From CAITUY01 sp964611575 (lineage in GTDB: Bacteria > Verrucomicrobiota > Kiritimatiellia > CAIKKV01 > CAITUY01), in assembly GCA_964611575.1 (NCBI GenBank), contig CAZTAJ010000049.1:1-30013 (forward strand): DNA of 30,013 nt. The letters are read 5' to 3'. Position 1 is the first letter of the stretch; each line of letters opens with the position of its first letter. Below the pieces are notes generated by a model that saw only the letters and a list, made by a program, of their open reading frames with translations, did no database searches and was not told the DNA's origin. Below, one piece after another: positions 16,313-25,900 of the stretch. The position numbers were made by a program, and so were the translations under genes.

Positions 16313-16720
16313 GACAAACTCCCGTGTTTGCGTCTGACGTGACGGCTCGGCCGCCGGTATTCCACCACTCCATGGCCTCCGCTGCAGGCGATGAGAACCC
16401 TTCCCGTAGTGTCCCGCACCCTTTGCAGCCGGGGACCAGAGAGAGCAGACTCCCGAAGATATCCTGGCCGTCAATCCACGCTAATCAATTTAGCACATAA
16501 CATGCCAGACAACCATGCGAGAGGAAAGGCATCTACATCTTATTCCTGCGCAACGCGTTACGCATTTCGACGCCTTGAAGAGAATACCCCGGTGTGTCGT
16601 GCTGGATGCACATCACACGACGAACATGCATTCTTCAGTATGCAGGGTTCGCGCACCCGATGGCGTCATCACCGGCACCCGGGGGACGCCCGGGGCGGGG
16701 ATGTGTGGTCGAGCGTCTGG
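16313..16720 (-). other. Intergenic region upstream of the eight-gene operon
   Basis: About 408 bases between the DUF6067-type gene stop and the operon start, most likely holding the operon promoter. It is locally AT-rich at 16480-16560. A TTGACG box is present on the minus strand at 16474-16469, but I cannot pair it with a good -10 element. A GC hairpin (CCCGGG at 16678-16683 and 16689-16694) lies about 26 bases after the upstream stop, without a T-tract. No gene is supported. Confidence 0.4.
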
Positions 16721-19700
16721 CTAGAAGCCCGCCCCCTGCGACACCGGCTCGTTGCTCAGCAGATAGACGCGGAAATCGCGGGGTGCGACGGCCAAACGCG
16801 TAAGTTTCGCCGCTTTCAGACTCGCGTCGGGACGCCCTCCACCCTCATCCAAGTTGACGATGTAGCCGGGCCATTCCATCGTCTCCAGGTCGAGAATCTG
16901 CCGCGCTTCGTACTTGGCCGGCGGCTGGATCAGGGCGGGGAAGTCGAAGTGCACCGTCGGCGTTTTGCCCGTCTTGGCATAGTTGGCCACAATGATCAAC
17001 AAGGCACCGGGCTTGCGCCAGAGCGCGACGTCGATGTCGGGGTCGTTGCCAACCACGGCGAAGCGCCCGTTCGCCCGCCAGCTCGGGATGAACTCCAATT
17101 CGCCGGGCAACGCCTTGAACAGCCGAAACCGGTCCTTCAGGAACCCTTTGTACTCGATGCCATGCCAGAACTCGACGCCATGAACCAGCATCGAGGCCAT
17201 GACCGTGCGATGACTCTTCATGGAGAGGTCGGGATCCCTCTCGCCGAATTCGTTATTGATGTCGCCTTTGTGGTAGAGGTGACTGAGCGAGTAGCCCCAC
17301 AGCGCCTGGTTGAACATCACGTCCATCCAGTCGCGCGGGTACATGTCCATGTAATCCGGCGTGCCGGTGGCGGGCAGCGGATTCTCGCCGCCCATGACCA
17401 GGTCGGCATACGCCATCGCCGGCGCGAACTGGAAATCGGTGTTGTGAAACACGATGGCCGTCGGGTCGCGGTATTTCTCGAAGGTCAGGCGGATGCGGCG
17501 AAGATACGTGCGGCACTCCCACAGGTCGTACCCCGGCTGCACGCGCCCGTCCGGCAACACATAGGCGCTGGTGGAGACGGGATCGAAATAAAGCCGGTTG
17601 AAAAGGTTATCGAAATAATACCCGTCGAGTCCCGTGTCACGGATGAACTTGTCCGTCCAGTAGAGTTTGTTGTCGGCGGCGGAACGGCTGAAGGGGCTCT
17701 CCCAGTCGGCTTTGAAGTAGGCGTATTCCGGATCCCAGTAGTCGGCCGGGCTGTTTTCCACATACGCCTTCTCCAGGCCGCCGGAGGCATGGATGGCGTC
17801 GACCCAGGCGCGGAACTTCCCGGGATCGTCCGGATACACCCGCGCATAAACTCGCCCCGGATTCTTCTTGGGATCCCAGCGGCCGCTGGGTTCGTCATAG
17901 CCGAACCCGATGGTGTGCGCGGTCGTGCGATAGGGACTGACCGCGCGCACCGGCACGGTGCAGAGTCCGAAAACGAGGGTACGCGGGGCGTCGAGCGTGA
18001 CCGGTTCCGCCGCCAGGTTGCAAACCAGTTCAATCGTGCCGTTCGTGGCGCGGACGATCTCGACCGCCGCGTGTTTGTCGGAGGGCCACCAACCCCTGTC
18101 GCTGTCCGCAAACCAGGTCATGCCGGCGTTGAGGTTGCCCAGGTGCGCGATCGGGATGAACGACCCGACCGTCATCTTCTGAGCCTTCATCTCCGTGGAC
18201 TTCCAGAGCACGCCCGGTTTGCCGTCCCCGGGCAGGTGTCCCGCCCGGTTGGACACGCGCATGTTGGCGCCGTTGACCATGAAATGGGTGGCGGCTTCGG
18301 CCCGGAAGGGAATGACCAACTGCAGGGCGTCCAGTTTGACCGGTTGTCCGCCCCTGGCCGGGGCAAGAGTCATTTCGATGCGGGCCGTGCCGTCGTACTC
18401 CAGGGCGTACGAGACATCGGCCTCGAGCCCGCCGCCGGCGGACGAACCGGTGAAGGCCACCCGCGTCGGCTTCGCCTCGCGTTGACTCGCCTTCTTCAGG
18501 GCCGGCGTGGTGACAAACGATGCGCCGTCGGCCGTGCCGCGCAGATGAACCGGCCCGGCCAGCAACTCCCCGCCCCGCGCCCGCACCGAGGCCGGCAGGG
18601 CGCCGCCATCCAGACGAATCTCCTTGAGATAGCCCTTGAGCACGCCTTTTTCAACCGATACCGGTTCAAAAATGCGCGGCACCTTGTCCTCCAGGCCGAT
18701 GGTATTGCCCATCCAGGGGAATTCCCTGGCGTGATCTTTGCGCTCGAAGGTCACGGAGTTCTCGGCAAGCGTCTTGCCGGCCGCGTCACACATCACCGCC
18801 TTGCACGTGTAAACTCCCGGCGCCAGTGCGGCCGGCAGAGCCAGGGAGACAAACCCCTCCTCGTAGGAGAATTGCGAGATGGCGCCCGCGGCGATGGGCT
18901 TGCCGCCGGACGGCGGAACAATTTCGAAACGCACCGAGGCCACGGCCTCGCGGTTGGCCACATCGAACTTATCGACGGTCACCTTCAGAAGGTTCGCCAA
19001 CGGGTAATACGTCGGCTTGAGGGGAAACGCCTCCTTCCGCCTTTCGACCTTCTGGCCGATGGTGTTTTCCGCGAAGTTGTAGGACGCGCCCAGGTTGACG
19101 GTATAGAGCGACTGGTCCCCCTGCACCAGCATGACGGTGTAGCGATACGATTTCAGGTCAACGGCAGCCGCCGCATCTTCGTCAATCGTCTGCGACCATC
19201 GCTCGCCCGGCGCCAGGGACACGGGAACGCGTTTCTCCAGGACAGAGCGGCTGTTGGTCGGCGCTTTGGGATCCCAGAGCCGCGCCACCAGTTCGGCACG
19301 CAGCGGTTGCGGGGTGGTGTTCACAACCTCGGCGTCGAAACTCATTCGTTTGGCGAGCAACCCGCGCTCGGGATGGGACACGCGGACAACGGGGGTCTGG
19401 TCACGGAACGTGGCAACGATGCCGTGACCATAGAAGCCGCTCCACTGCCACGGATCCTGCAGGCTGGCGGCGAACCCGATCTTCCAGCGGTCGCCATCCT
19501 TGAGCGGCTCCGTCGCGTAGACGGTCTTGCGCGGAACGGCCATCTCGGTCTCCCAGAACTTCCCGTCCGGGGTCACCCGCTGGGCATACAGCCAGTCGCC
19601 GTTCCAGTCATACATGGTGATGCCGATGGAATACTGGAACTCGACATCCCAGCGGTTGCCGGTGGCGTTGCCCATGAACTGGTAACGCGCCGGAAGTCCG

Positions 19701-20248
19701 TGCGAGCCCTTGCCGTTGCGGTCAATGTAGAACTCGACCACGGTTTCCCAGGGATCGACGGCGTCGTGCTGCGGTTTTCGATTGAGCCGCCGCGGCAGTT
19801 CGCCCTCGCGCAAGGGCATGCGCTGGGCGAAATAGATGAACTCGGGGTCCCACCCCAGGAGATACACCGATGCCGGCCGCACACTCATGGGCGCCCCGTT
19901 CGCGCCCGTGGTGCTGGGCACCAGGATCGCCGCGTCCCATTCCCCCGGCTCAATGGCCCCGTCAATCTTCGGCGCCTGCTTCAGGCGCGGCAGCGAGACC
20001 TGCATGGTCTCAATGGGCGGCGCCACCTTTTCCTTCGCCGCCTGCTCCGCCACCTTGGCGGCGCTCAATGCCGCCTTGGCCGCGGTCAAAGCCGCCTCGG
20101 CCGTCTTGATGCGCTGCTCGGCATCCTGGACCGCCGGCCCCGCCCCAGCGGCGCAGGCCATCCCGACAAGGGCGGCCACCGCCGCCCCCGCGGCGATGCG
20201 CATGCAACGATTCATTGAACCCGACTGCGGTTGTTTACCCAGAATCAT
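16721..20248 (-). CDS. Large secreted glycoside-hydrolase-like protein, CBM9-like plus DUF6067-type
   Basis: A 1175-residue exported protein. The N-terminus has a signal peptide within residues 1-35 (MNRCMRIAAGAAVAALVGMACA is its core). An Ala-rich coiled-coil stretch follows (VQDAEQRIKTAEAALTAAKA, about 40-75). Next is a CBM9-like beta-sandwich (about 85-280: PKIDGAIEPGEWDAA, ETVVEFYIDRNGKG, WETEMAVPRKTV), then Ig-like sandwich regions. The DUF6067-type part begins with FPWMGNTIGLEDKVPRIFEP and ELLAGPVHL. The C-terminal half has a TIM-barrel look, including LDGYYFDNLFNRLYFD near residue 879, whose YFDN recurs in the paralogue at 22975-26907. The start is well supported by AAGGAG 7 bases before ATG 20248. 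It probably cleaves or binds a complex glycan outside the cytoplasm. The substrate and catalytic residues are not established by eye. Confidence 0.78.
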   Translation of the reverse strand: MILGKQPQSGSMNRCMRIAAGAAVAALVGMACAAGAGPAVQDAEQRIKTAEAALTAAKAALSAAKVAEQAAKEKVAPPIETMQVSLPRLKQAPKIDGAIEPGEWDAAILVPSTTGANGAPMSVRPASVYLLGWDPEFIYFAQRMPLREGELPRRLNRKPQHDAVDPWETVVEFYIDRNGKGSHGLPARYQFMGNATGNRWDVEFQYSIGITMYDWNGDWLYAQRVTPDGKFWETEMAVPRKTVYATEPLKDGDRWKIGFAASLQDPWQWSGFYGHGIVATFRDQTPVVRVSHPERGLLAKRMSFDAEVVNTTPQPLRAELVARLWDPKAPTNSRSVLEKRVPVSLAPGERWSQTIDEDAAAAVDLKSYRYTVMLVQGDQSLYTVNLGASYNFAENTIGQKVERRKEAFPLKPTYYPLANLLKVTVDKFDVANREAVASVRFEIVPPSGGKPIAAGAISQFSYEEGFVSLALPAALAPGVYTCKAVMCDAAGKTLAENSVTFERKDHAREFPWMGNTIGLEDKVPRIFEPVSVEKGVLKGYLKEIRLDGGALPASVRARGGELLAGPVHLRGTADGASFVTTPALKKASQREAKPTRVAFTGSSAGGGLEADVSYALEYDGTARIEMTLAPARGGQPVKLDALQLVIPFRAEAATHFMVNGANMRVSNRAGHLPGDGKPGVLWKSTEMKAQKMTVGSFIPIAHLGNLNAGMTWFADSDRGWWPSDKHAAVEIVRATNGTIELVCNLAAEPVTLDAPRTLVFGLCTVPVRAVSPYRTTAHTIGFGYDEPSGRWDPKKNPGRVYARVYPDDPGKFRAWVDAIHASGGLEKAYVENSPADYWDPEYAYFKADWESPFSRSAADNKLYWTDKFIRDTGLDGYYFDNLFNRLYFDPVSTSAYVLPDGRVQPGYDLWECRTYLRRIRLTFEKYRDPTAIVFHNTDFQFAPAMAYADLVMGGENPLPATGTPDYMDMYPRDWMDVMFNQALWGYSLSHLYHKGDINNEFGERDPDLSMKSHRTVMASMLVHGVEFWHGIEYKGFLKDRFRLFKALPGELEFIPSWRANGRFAVVGNDPDIDVALWRKPGALLIIVANYAKTGKTPTVHFDFPALIQPPAKYEARQILDLETMEWPGYIVNLDEGGGRPDASLKAAKLTRLAVAPRDFRVYLLSNEPVSQGAGF

Positions 20249-20384
20249 GGTCGTTCTCCTTCTGCATTACCGATGAAACTAAAACTTGCCTGAACGGGAG
20301 CGCAAACGCAAACGCAATAGTGCGCCACGAGTAACGCCCGCCCGACTCAGTGATGGATGGGGGCAGGAACTCAATATCTTGTCG

Positions 20385-20477
20385 GAGTACCGGCTTCAGC
20401 CGGAAGTTCTTCGTGGCCTTCAGGCCGCGAACCAGGTCTGAAGCCCTTACCAGGCTTCCGCCTGAAAGGCGGTACTC
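20385..20477. repeat. REP-like palindromic element built of four short hairpins
   Basis: A 93-bp near-palindrome bounded by GAGTACC (20385-20391) and GGTACTC (20471-20477). The outer 22-23 bases on each side are imperfect inverted copies, GAGTACCG-CT-TCAG-CGGAAG. Inside are further small dyads around CTTCAG/CTGAAG cores: GGCTTCAGCC, GGCCTTCAGGCC, GTCTGAAGC and CCGCCTGAAAGGCGG. It lies in the 364-base gap between the sulfatase stop and the start of the DUF6067-type gene. I see no second copy in this window. The remainder of the gap (20249-20384, 20478-20612) shows no gene. Confidence 0.7.
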
Positions 20478-20612
20478 TGACATGAGAGTTCTCTCTCCCC
20501 CCCTGCGTCACTGAGGTGTTACCGCCACGAGTTCGGGCTGGATCAGCCGCTTTCTCGAAGTCGATGTTGTGTGGTGCGGTGCACCAGTGGAACTGCCTTG
20601 CGTCCCCGGGAA

Positions 20613-22133
20613 TCACGCCTGTGCGATCCGTGGCATCGGCAATGGCGCCTTGGCCATTTCCGCATGGATGAATTTCAGCAGGAGGTCCCGCTTCAGGTCC
20701 TGGCATTCCGGCTTGTCCCACAAATTCACATATTCGCCGGGGTCTGCCTCAAGATCGTAGAGTTCGCCATACGTGCGGTTGAAATGAACGGTCATCTTGT
20801 GGCGGCGGTCGATGTACGTGCGCAGGTTCATCGTGGTGGGCTGGTGCTGGTTCTCCACCATAACGTGGTCGCGCCGTGTTTCCGTGGCTCCCCGCCACAC
20901 GTCCTTCTGGTCGACACCCGTCATCGTGCGCGGCACGGGCAGGCCGGCCATACTGAGAAATGTCTGCGGCAAATCGAGCGTGGACTGGAGCGAATCCGAG
21001 ACCCTGCCTGCCGGGATCGTCCCCGGCTGGCTGACCACCAGCGGCACCTTCAGGAGATCCTCATAGTGGTGGATGGCCTTGGCAGTGAGTCCGTGCTGCC
21101 CCCAGAAGTCGCCATGATCGGTCGTGAAGCACACGAGGGTGCTGTCGGCCAGGCCGAGTTCATCAAGCTTGTCGAGGATCTTGCCGACGTACTTGTCCAG
21201 TAGGGTCATCATGCCGTACATCATCGCGATGTTCTTCGCCCGGGTCTCCCGCGAACTCAAATGCGAGCCGGAGCCATGGATGACATTGCCGCCCGGTTCC
21301 TGGAACTCGCTGAAATCCGGCTTCTCCTGTTGTGACCGCTTGAAGTAGGGGGGCTTGTCATCGAACTCGCCCGCCCGATGCTCCGGCACCGACACCTTTT
21401 GCGGGTCGTACATACTGGCGTACGGCTCAGGCACCATGTACTGCGGGTGGGGATCGAAGAAACTGGCCCAAAGGAAGAATTTCTCGCCGTCGCGCCGGTA
21501 CTGCTCCATCAAGGCATTCGTGCGTTCGGCAATCCAGGCGTTGTAGTGAATTTCCTCGGGAATATCCCAGGGCTCCCCCGGCCGCACGCTGGCATGCGCG
21601 GGCTGGAAATACTTGCGCCAGTCCTTGTGGCCCTTTTCTTCCATCCACAATGCGTAATGCTGCCCCGCATGGGATTCATCCGTGTGGTTGCGGGCCAGTT
21701 CCACATGCTCGAAGCCGTAGAACGGCCCGTGGAACCCGCGCCAGAAGTCCAGGTCATGCAGGATCGGATAGGACTCAAGTGAAGGGTACTCCGGCGTGCC
21801 CTGCAGCGGCTGGAAGTGCGCCTTCCCCACCAGGGCCGTCCGGTATCCGTGTTGCTGGAACCGATCCCCCACCGTGGGGACGTCCTCCATCAGTTTGGTA
21901 CCCAGGGAATAGGCCCCGTGCTGGCTGGGATAGAGACCGGTGATCCAGCTCGCGCGCGTCGGCGTGCAGGTGGGGTTGACCGTGTACGCCCGGTGAAAGG
22001 TCATGCCGCGCTTGACCAGTCGGTCCAGGTTGGGCGTCTTGACTTCAGGATTCAGATAGCCCATCGCCCGCCAGTGTTGCTGGTCGCTGGTGATGAACAG
22101 CACATTGCATCCCTGAGGATTCTCTTTCTGCAT
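20613..22133 (-). CDS. Type I sulfatase (formylglycine-dependent sulfate ester hydrolase)
   Basis: A 506-residue alkaline-phosphatase-fold sulfatase that should remove sulfate groups from a glycan. The N-terminus NVLFITSDQQHW holds the first calcium ligands (Asp17, Gln18). The activation motif CTPTRASWITGLYPSQHG has Cys56, which a formylglycine-generating enzyme would oxidise. CxPTR is a Thr variant of the usual CxPSR. The distal metal site TTDHGDFWGQHG lies near residues 336-347. The C-terminal YGELYDLEADPGEYVNLWDK is the usual sulfatase ending. Length is normal. No signal peptide is visible, unlike the neighbouring hydrolases, so it may act in the cytoplasm on imported sugars. The start has GGAG 9 bases upstream. 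It follows the broken GH63-like gene by 11 bases. The exact substrate is unknown. Confidence 0.93.
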   Translation of the reverse strand: MQKENPQGCNVLFITSDQQHWRAMGYLNPEVKTPNLDRLVKRGMTFHRAYTVNPTCTPTRASWITGLYPSQHGAYSLGTKLMEDVPTVGDRFQQHGYRTALVGKAHFQPLQGTPEYPSLESYPILHDLDFWRGFHGPFYGFEHVELARNHTDESHAGQHYALWMEEKGHKDWRKYFQPAHASVRPGEPWDIPEEIHYNAWIAERTNALMEQYRRDGEKFFLWASFFDPHPQYMVPEPYASMYDPQKVSVPEHRAGEFDDKPPYFKRSQQEKPDFSEFQEPGGNVIHGSGSHLSSRETRAKNIAMMYGMMTLLDKYVGKILDKLDELGLADSTLVCFTTDHGDFWGQHGLTAKAIHHYEDLLKVPLVVSQPGTIPAGRVSDSLQSTLDLPQTFLSMAGLPVPRTMTGVDQKDVWRGATETRRDHVMVENQHQPTTMNLRTYIDRRHKMTVHFNRTYGELYDLEADPGEYVNLWDKPECQDLKRDLLLKFIHAEMAKAPLPMPRIAQA

Positions 22134-22144
22134 GGGACGGTCTC

Positions 22145-22924
22145 CTACTTCGGATAAAGCCGCGGGTTGCCGGGCCGGACATCATACCGCCGGTTCGGGG
22201 TCACGAGGGTGAACGGATGGTCGCTTTCGATTTCGATGCCGCCGTGCCCGTCGTAAATCAGCGAAGCGGTCACACCGCCGAAACGCAGGTGGCGCACGCC
22301 ATGCCGGCCCGGTTGATGCGGCCGCCAGTACAGGACGCGTTCGCGGGCGTCGGGACATCGCAGGCCGATGACGTTCTCGATCATCAGGGAGATCGGACCG
22401 AGCGCCGACCAGCCGCAAAAATCGGGGCGGGCAAAGCGGTCCGGCCGCTTGTGGGTCGACGGCTTCGCTTCCGTGGGCGAGTAGGCCTCCCAGATGTCGT
22501 AGTGGATGCCGTCCTCTTCGTCCCAGTAGTGGCGATTGAGCAGTTCCGTGTGTTCGCGATGCCGCGTGCGCCAGCGGTCCGACTCCGTTTGCTCGCCCAG
22601 CACAGCGGCGATGTTGGCAATGCAGTCGGCCGCGAGCGCCTGCTGGGCCAGGGCGTCGAGCCACAGGACGAGGGATAGCCCACGCGCGCATCGTCCGGAT
22701 TGGCGCCCGCGCCACCCCCGCCACGCGGGGTATTGTCCATCCCGTTCGGGCAGCCGGCCCAGCGATAGCCGAGCGCGACCTTGCGGAAGAAAGTCTCGTT
22801 GGTCGCACAGGCAGGCGTCGGGTTCGGCGTCGAAGACGATCTCGGGGATCGCGCCGGCAGACAGGCGTGTCTTTCCGGCACTTCGGCGTTCCGCCTGCTC
22901 TTGAGTCGCACGTTTCATCGCCAC
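22145..22924 (-). pseudogene. GH63/MGH1-like glycosidase remnant, 5-prime truncated with two frame changes
   Basis: The last 170 residues (WLDALAQQALAADCIANIAA ... HYWDEEDGIHYDIWEAYSPT ... RPDFCGWSALGPISLMIENV) look like the C-terminal part of an (alpha/alpha)6-barrel glycosidase of the GH63/mannosylglycerate-hydrolase group. Upstream, family-like sequence switches frame. GAIPEIVFDAEPDAC is in the same frame as the C-terminus. ATNETFFRKVALGYRWAGCPNGMDNTPRGG and GANPDDARVGYP are in another frame (changes near 22808-22830 and 22660-22675). The several hundred N-terminal residues expected for the family are absent, and only 50 bases separate this remnant from the previous gene. I treat it as a decayed gene. 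Base-calling errors could explain the two frame changes but not the missing N-terminal half. Confidence 0.72.
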
Positions 22925-22974
22925 CTCGCCGTTAACTCATTACGGTCCAGCCTACCGCCTTTGAACAAGCTCCG

Positions 22975-25900
22975 CTACAGGCTTTCAACGCACAGATCAT
23001 CGAAATCGACAAACGGCACAGCCCAGTGCGCGGGGCCAAAGGAGAAGGAGCCGGCGCCACTGGCGTCGTTCGAGCCCTCGAACACGAGTGTGTCGTCCAG
23101 GCTGATCCGGTGCCGGGCGCCGCGGGCCTCGATGGTCAGCCGATGCCACTCGGTGTCGGGGGCCATGCCAGGCACGGGCTTACCGAGCAGGTTGACGCCC
23201 GGATCCGTGAAGGCGACCGACTTGCCTTCGCGCGCGGCTCTCGCCTGCACGACCCAGGCCCCTTCGCGAACGCCGACGGTCACGCTGTAGCGGGCATTCC
23301 GTTCCTTCGCGTCGTCCCGACGGTAATGAAACTGCACGAGCTCGGCGGCGTTCGTCGGCACCGCCGGCAGCCGGAACCGCAGCACGATTCGGGCGTCAGT
23401 CATGTCCCGACCCCGCGACTGCAACATCGGGACGACCTGCATCACTTCGGAGTGACTGCCTGGCCTCATGCGCAGCAGGTGGTTGCCGGGCCGGCGTTCA
23501 TCCGCGACGACGGCGATGTTGTTGTCGCCCCGGTACTGCACCAGATCGGTGGACAACCCCAGTTCGAAGTCGTCCTGAACGAGCGCGTTCGCGGCACGGG
23601 CGGGAGGCAGGCCGGCTCGATCGCCGGCCACGGCCAGCAGCCGCACGCCGTAGTCGCCCTCGAGCGGAATCGTCGTCAGGCCGGCGCCATCCGCCAGGAA
23701 CACATCGCGCGTAAACAGGTCCATCATCGCCCCGCCCCGCGGGAAGGCGACCGTAACAGCCACCGGGTCGTCTTTGTAGCTTTGCAGCAGCAACAGGCCG
23801 GAGGATGAGGGATTGGAGATTGGAGATTGGAGATTGGGCATTGGGGGCTGAACCCCGAACCCTGAACCCTTCTTCTCAAGCGCCAGCCATTTGACATCGG
23901 GATCGCTCACCCCCACGAACGGGCTTTCGGCCCAGTAGTTGTGCACGACCACATCCGGCCGGCCATAGCCGAACCAGAGGATGAAATCGGTCATGCGGAT
24001 CGGGTACTGCCCCTGGCCCGCCGGCGACGTGTTGCGCCATTTCGGCCCCGTGGCCCAGTCCGGATTCCAGCGGTGCAGTTCATGGACCCAGCCCATGCCG
24101 GCCGATTTCAGCCCGCCGGCCCCGCCGCTCAGATCGGTCATCGGCTGGTTCGGCACGAAGCCGGCGGCGAACCCCATGGTGTGCGCCTGCAGCCGCTCGG
24201 GCGGCCAGGGTAACAGGAATCCCTCCCACTTCATCCACGGCCAGTATCCCTTGTCCTGTTCGCCGCGCTTCTGCCGGCTCTTGTCGCGGCGATAGGGTTG
24301 TTCGCAGTCGAGTGTGCCCGTGAACCAGGTCGAGACCGGGATCGCCGGCTGCCCCGTGGTGTGCCCCACAAAATCCACCTCGCGAAACACCGTGCCCGAC
24401 CGGTTCAGGGCCGTCAGCCGCTTCCAGATGCGCTTGTAGTACTCGCGATGCGTCCAGACGCTCATCGTCCGTCCGACGAACCCCTGGTTGTACGGGTTGG
24501 ACGATTCCTTGAACATGGTGTTGTCGAAATAGACGCTCACACCGCGCTTCAAGTACTCGTTGGCGTAGTACACGGCAAAATCCATGTAGCTGCGCGCGGC
24601 CTGGGAACTGCCCCGGTCCGAACCCTGAAAACGGTTGAATTCCACCTCCGACCATTCGTCCTGGAAAACCTGCCACTCGGGGTAACGCGCCGGCGTATGG
24701 TGTTCCTCGTAGTACGTCATCCGGCTATGGACGGAGAAATACAGCACGTTCTTGAGCCAGGAGTCGTTCGGCTCGTATTGAATCCCCATGTCGGGCCACG
24801 CCCGGCTCTTCTCCTTCCGCTCCAGCCATTCCCTGTCCAGCGCCTCGCCCCTGGCCGGCCCCAGCAGTTTGTCCACGATCGTGAAATCGCGGCCGTCGGG
24901 GTACTTCTCCGCGCAGGCATAGCCGCCGAAGCAGTTCACGGGACCGGGATACGGTATCGGGTATGTGCGCCAGTCGGGCCGGATGGGCTTGGTGGGGCTG
25001 GCAAAAAGGCCGAAGGTGACCTGGAGCGGCTTGTCCACGGTGGTGGGCTGCCTGATGAAGTAGCAGCGCAACACCACCCTGCCGTTTTCACGCCACAGTT
25101 CCTGCATGGGTTCCACGCCGTCGCTCACATGGCCACGGTCGGTTCCCGAGAGCCAGCCGAAGCCGCGCTCCACACCGCCGAGCCAGACATACGGGATGAA
25201 CGTGTTGCGGCCCTGGCCCCAGTTGAGCACCTGCGACGCATCCCAGATCATGCCGTCCTCAGGGCCGGGTTCGGCCTTCCAATCGCACGGCACCCAGCCT
25301 TGATCCAGTTCCCACCTTATCTTGCCGCCCCGCGGCGTCTTGCCCGCATATTCGTGCCGGGCGCACCGAGAGCCCGCGTAATGAAACAGCGGGGCTTCCG
25401 CATCAGGCAGGGCGATCTCCAGCCAGGCGCGGCGGATGGGGTTCAGGGTTCGGGGTTCAGGGTTCAGGGTCATGCCGACTTTGGCACACCCGTCTTCTTC
25501 GACCTGGACGGAACTCCGCACCCCGAACTCCGAACTCCTGGATTCGGTCTCGAACACGGCCAGATCGGGATGCAACGCCTTCCCGTTGACCTTGCCGTCG
25601 TTCCACGCCACGCGTTGCCCATTCTCCAACTCCACGACCAGCTTGATGGGGCCGGCCAGCAATTCCCTGCCTTTCGAGATCACGCTGTCGAACGTTCCCT
25701 GCGCGTTCAGGGTGTAGGTCCGATCGACCACCGAAACCTTGCGGCCATCGACCTTCACCGGCTCAAACGGCGGGTAGACCTTGTGCTCCAGCCCCAGTTC
25801 GTTCCCTTCCCAGGGAAAACGCTCGCGCCGGAAGTCCAGTGTGGAACGGATCGCCTTACCCGCCACATCCCACTCGATCGTGTAGGCACCGTCACGCAGC

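Noticed and set aside
13763..16342. Open frame of 859 codons on the plus strand opposite the giant TPR protein.
   Set aside because: It is a shadow of the GC-rich minus-strand gene: His/Arg/Gln-rich with no domain, no signal and no ribosome-binding site, while the minus strand encodes a signal peptide and clear TPRs.
16469..16474. TTGACG as a -35 box for the motor operon.
   Set aside because: No acceptable -10 element at 16-18 bases; too weak to list as a promoter.
16678..16694. GC hairpin CCCGGG-loop-CCCGGG after the DUF6067-type gene as an intrinsic terminator.
   Set aside because: Only six stem pairs and no following T-tract on the minus strand; may be chance in GC-rich DNA.
16391..20218. 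Open frame of 1275 codons on the plus strand opposite the first DUF6067-type protein.
   Set aside because: Composition (Arg/His/Gly-rich, no secondary-structure pattern) and the clear family motifs on the opposite strand mark it as antisense shadow.
20235..20483. 82-residue minus-strand ORF ending in the gap after the sulfatase.
   Set aside because: Most of it is the palindromic repeat read as protein, and its 3-prime end overlaps the start and ribosome-binding site of the next gene.
23812..23870. The repeat tract as a CRISPR array or telomere-like sequence.
   Set aside because: Units are only 7 bp without spacers and sit inside an open reading frame; there are no cas genes.
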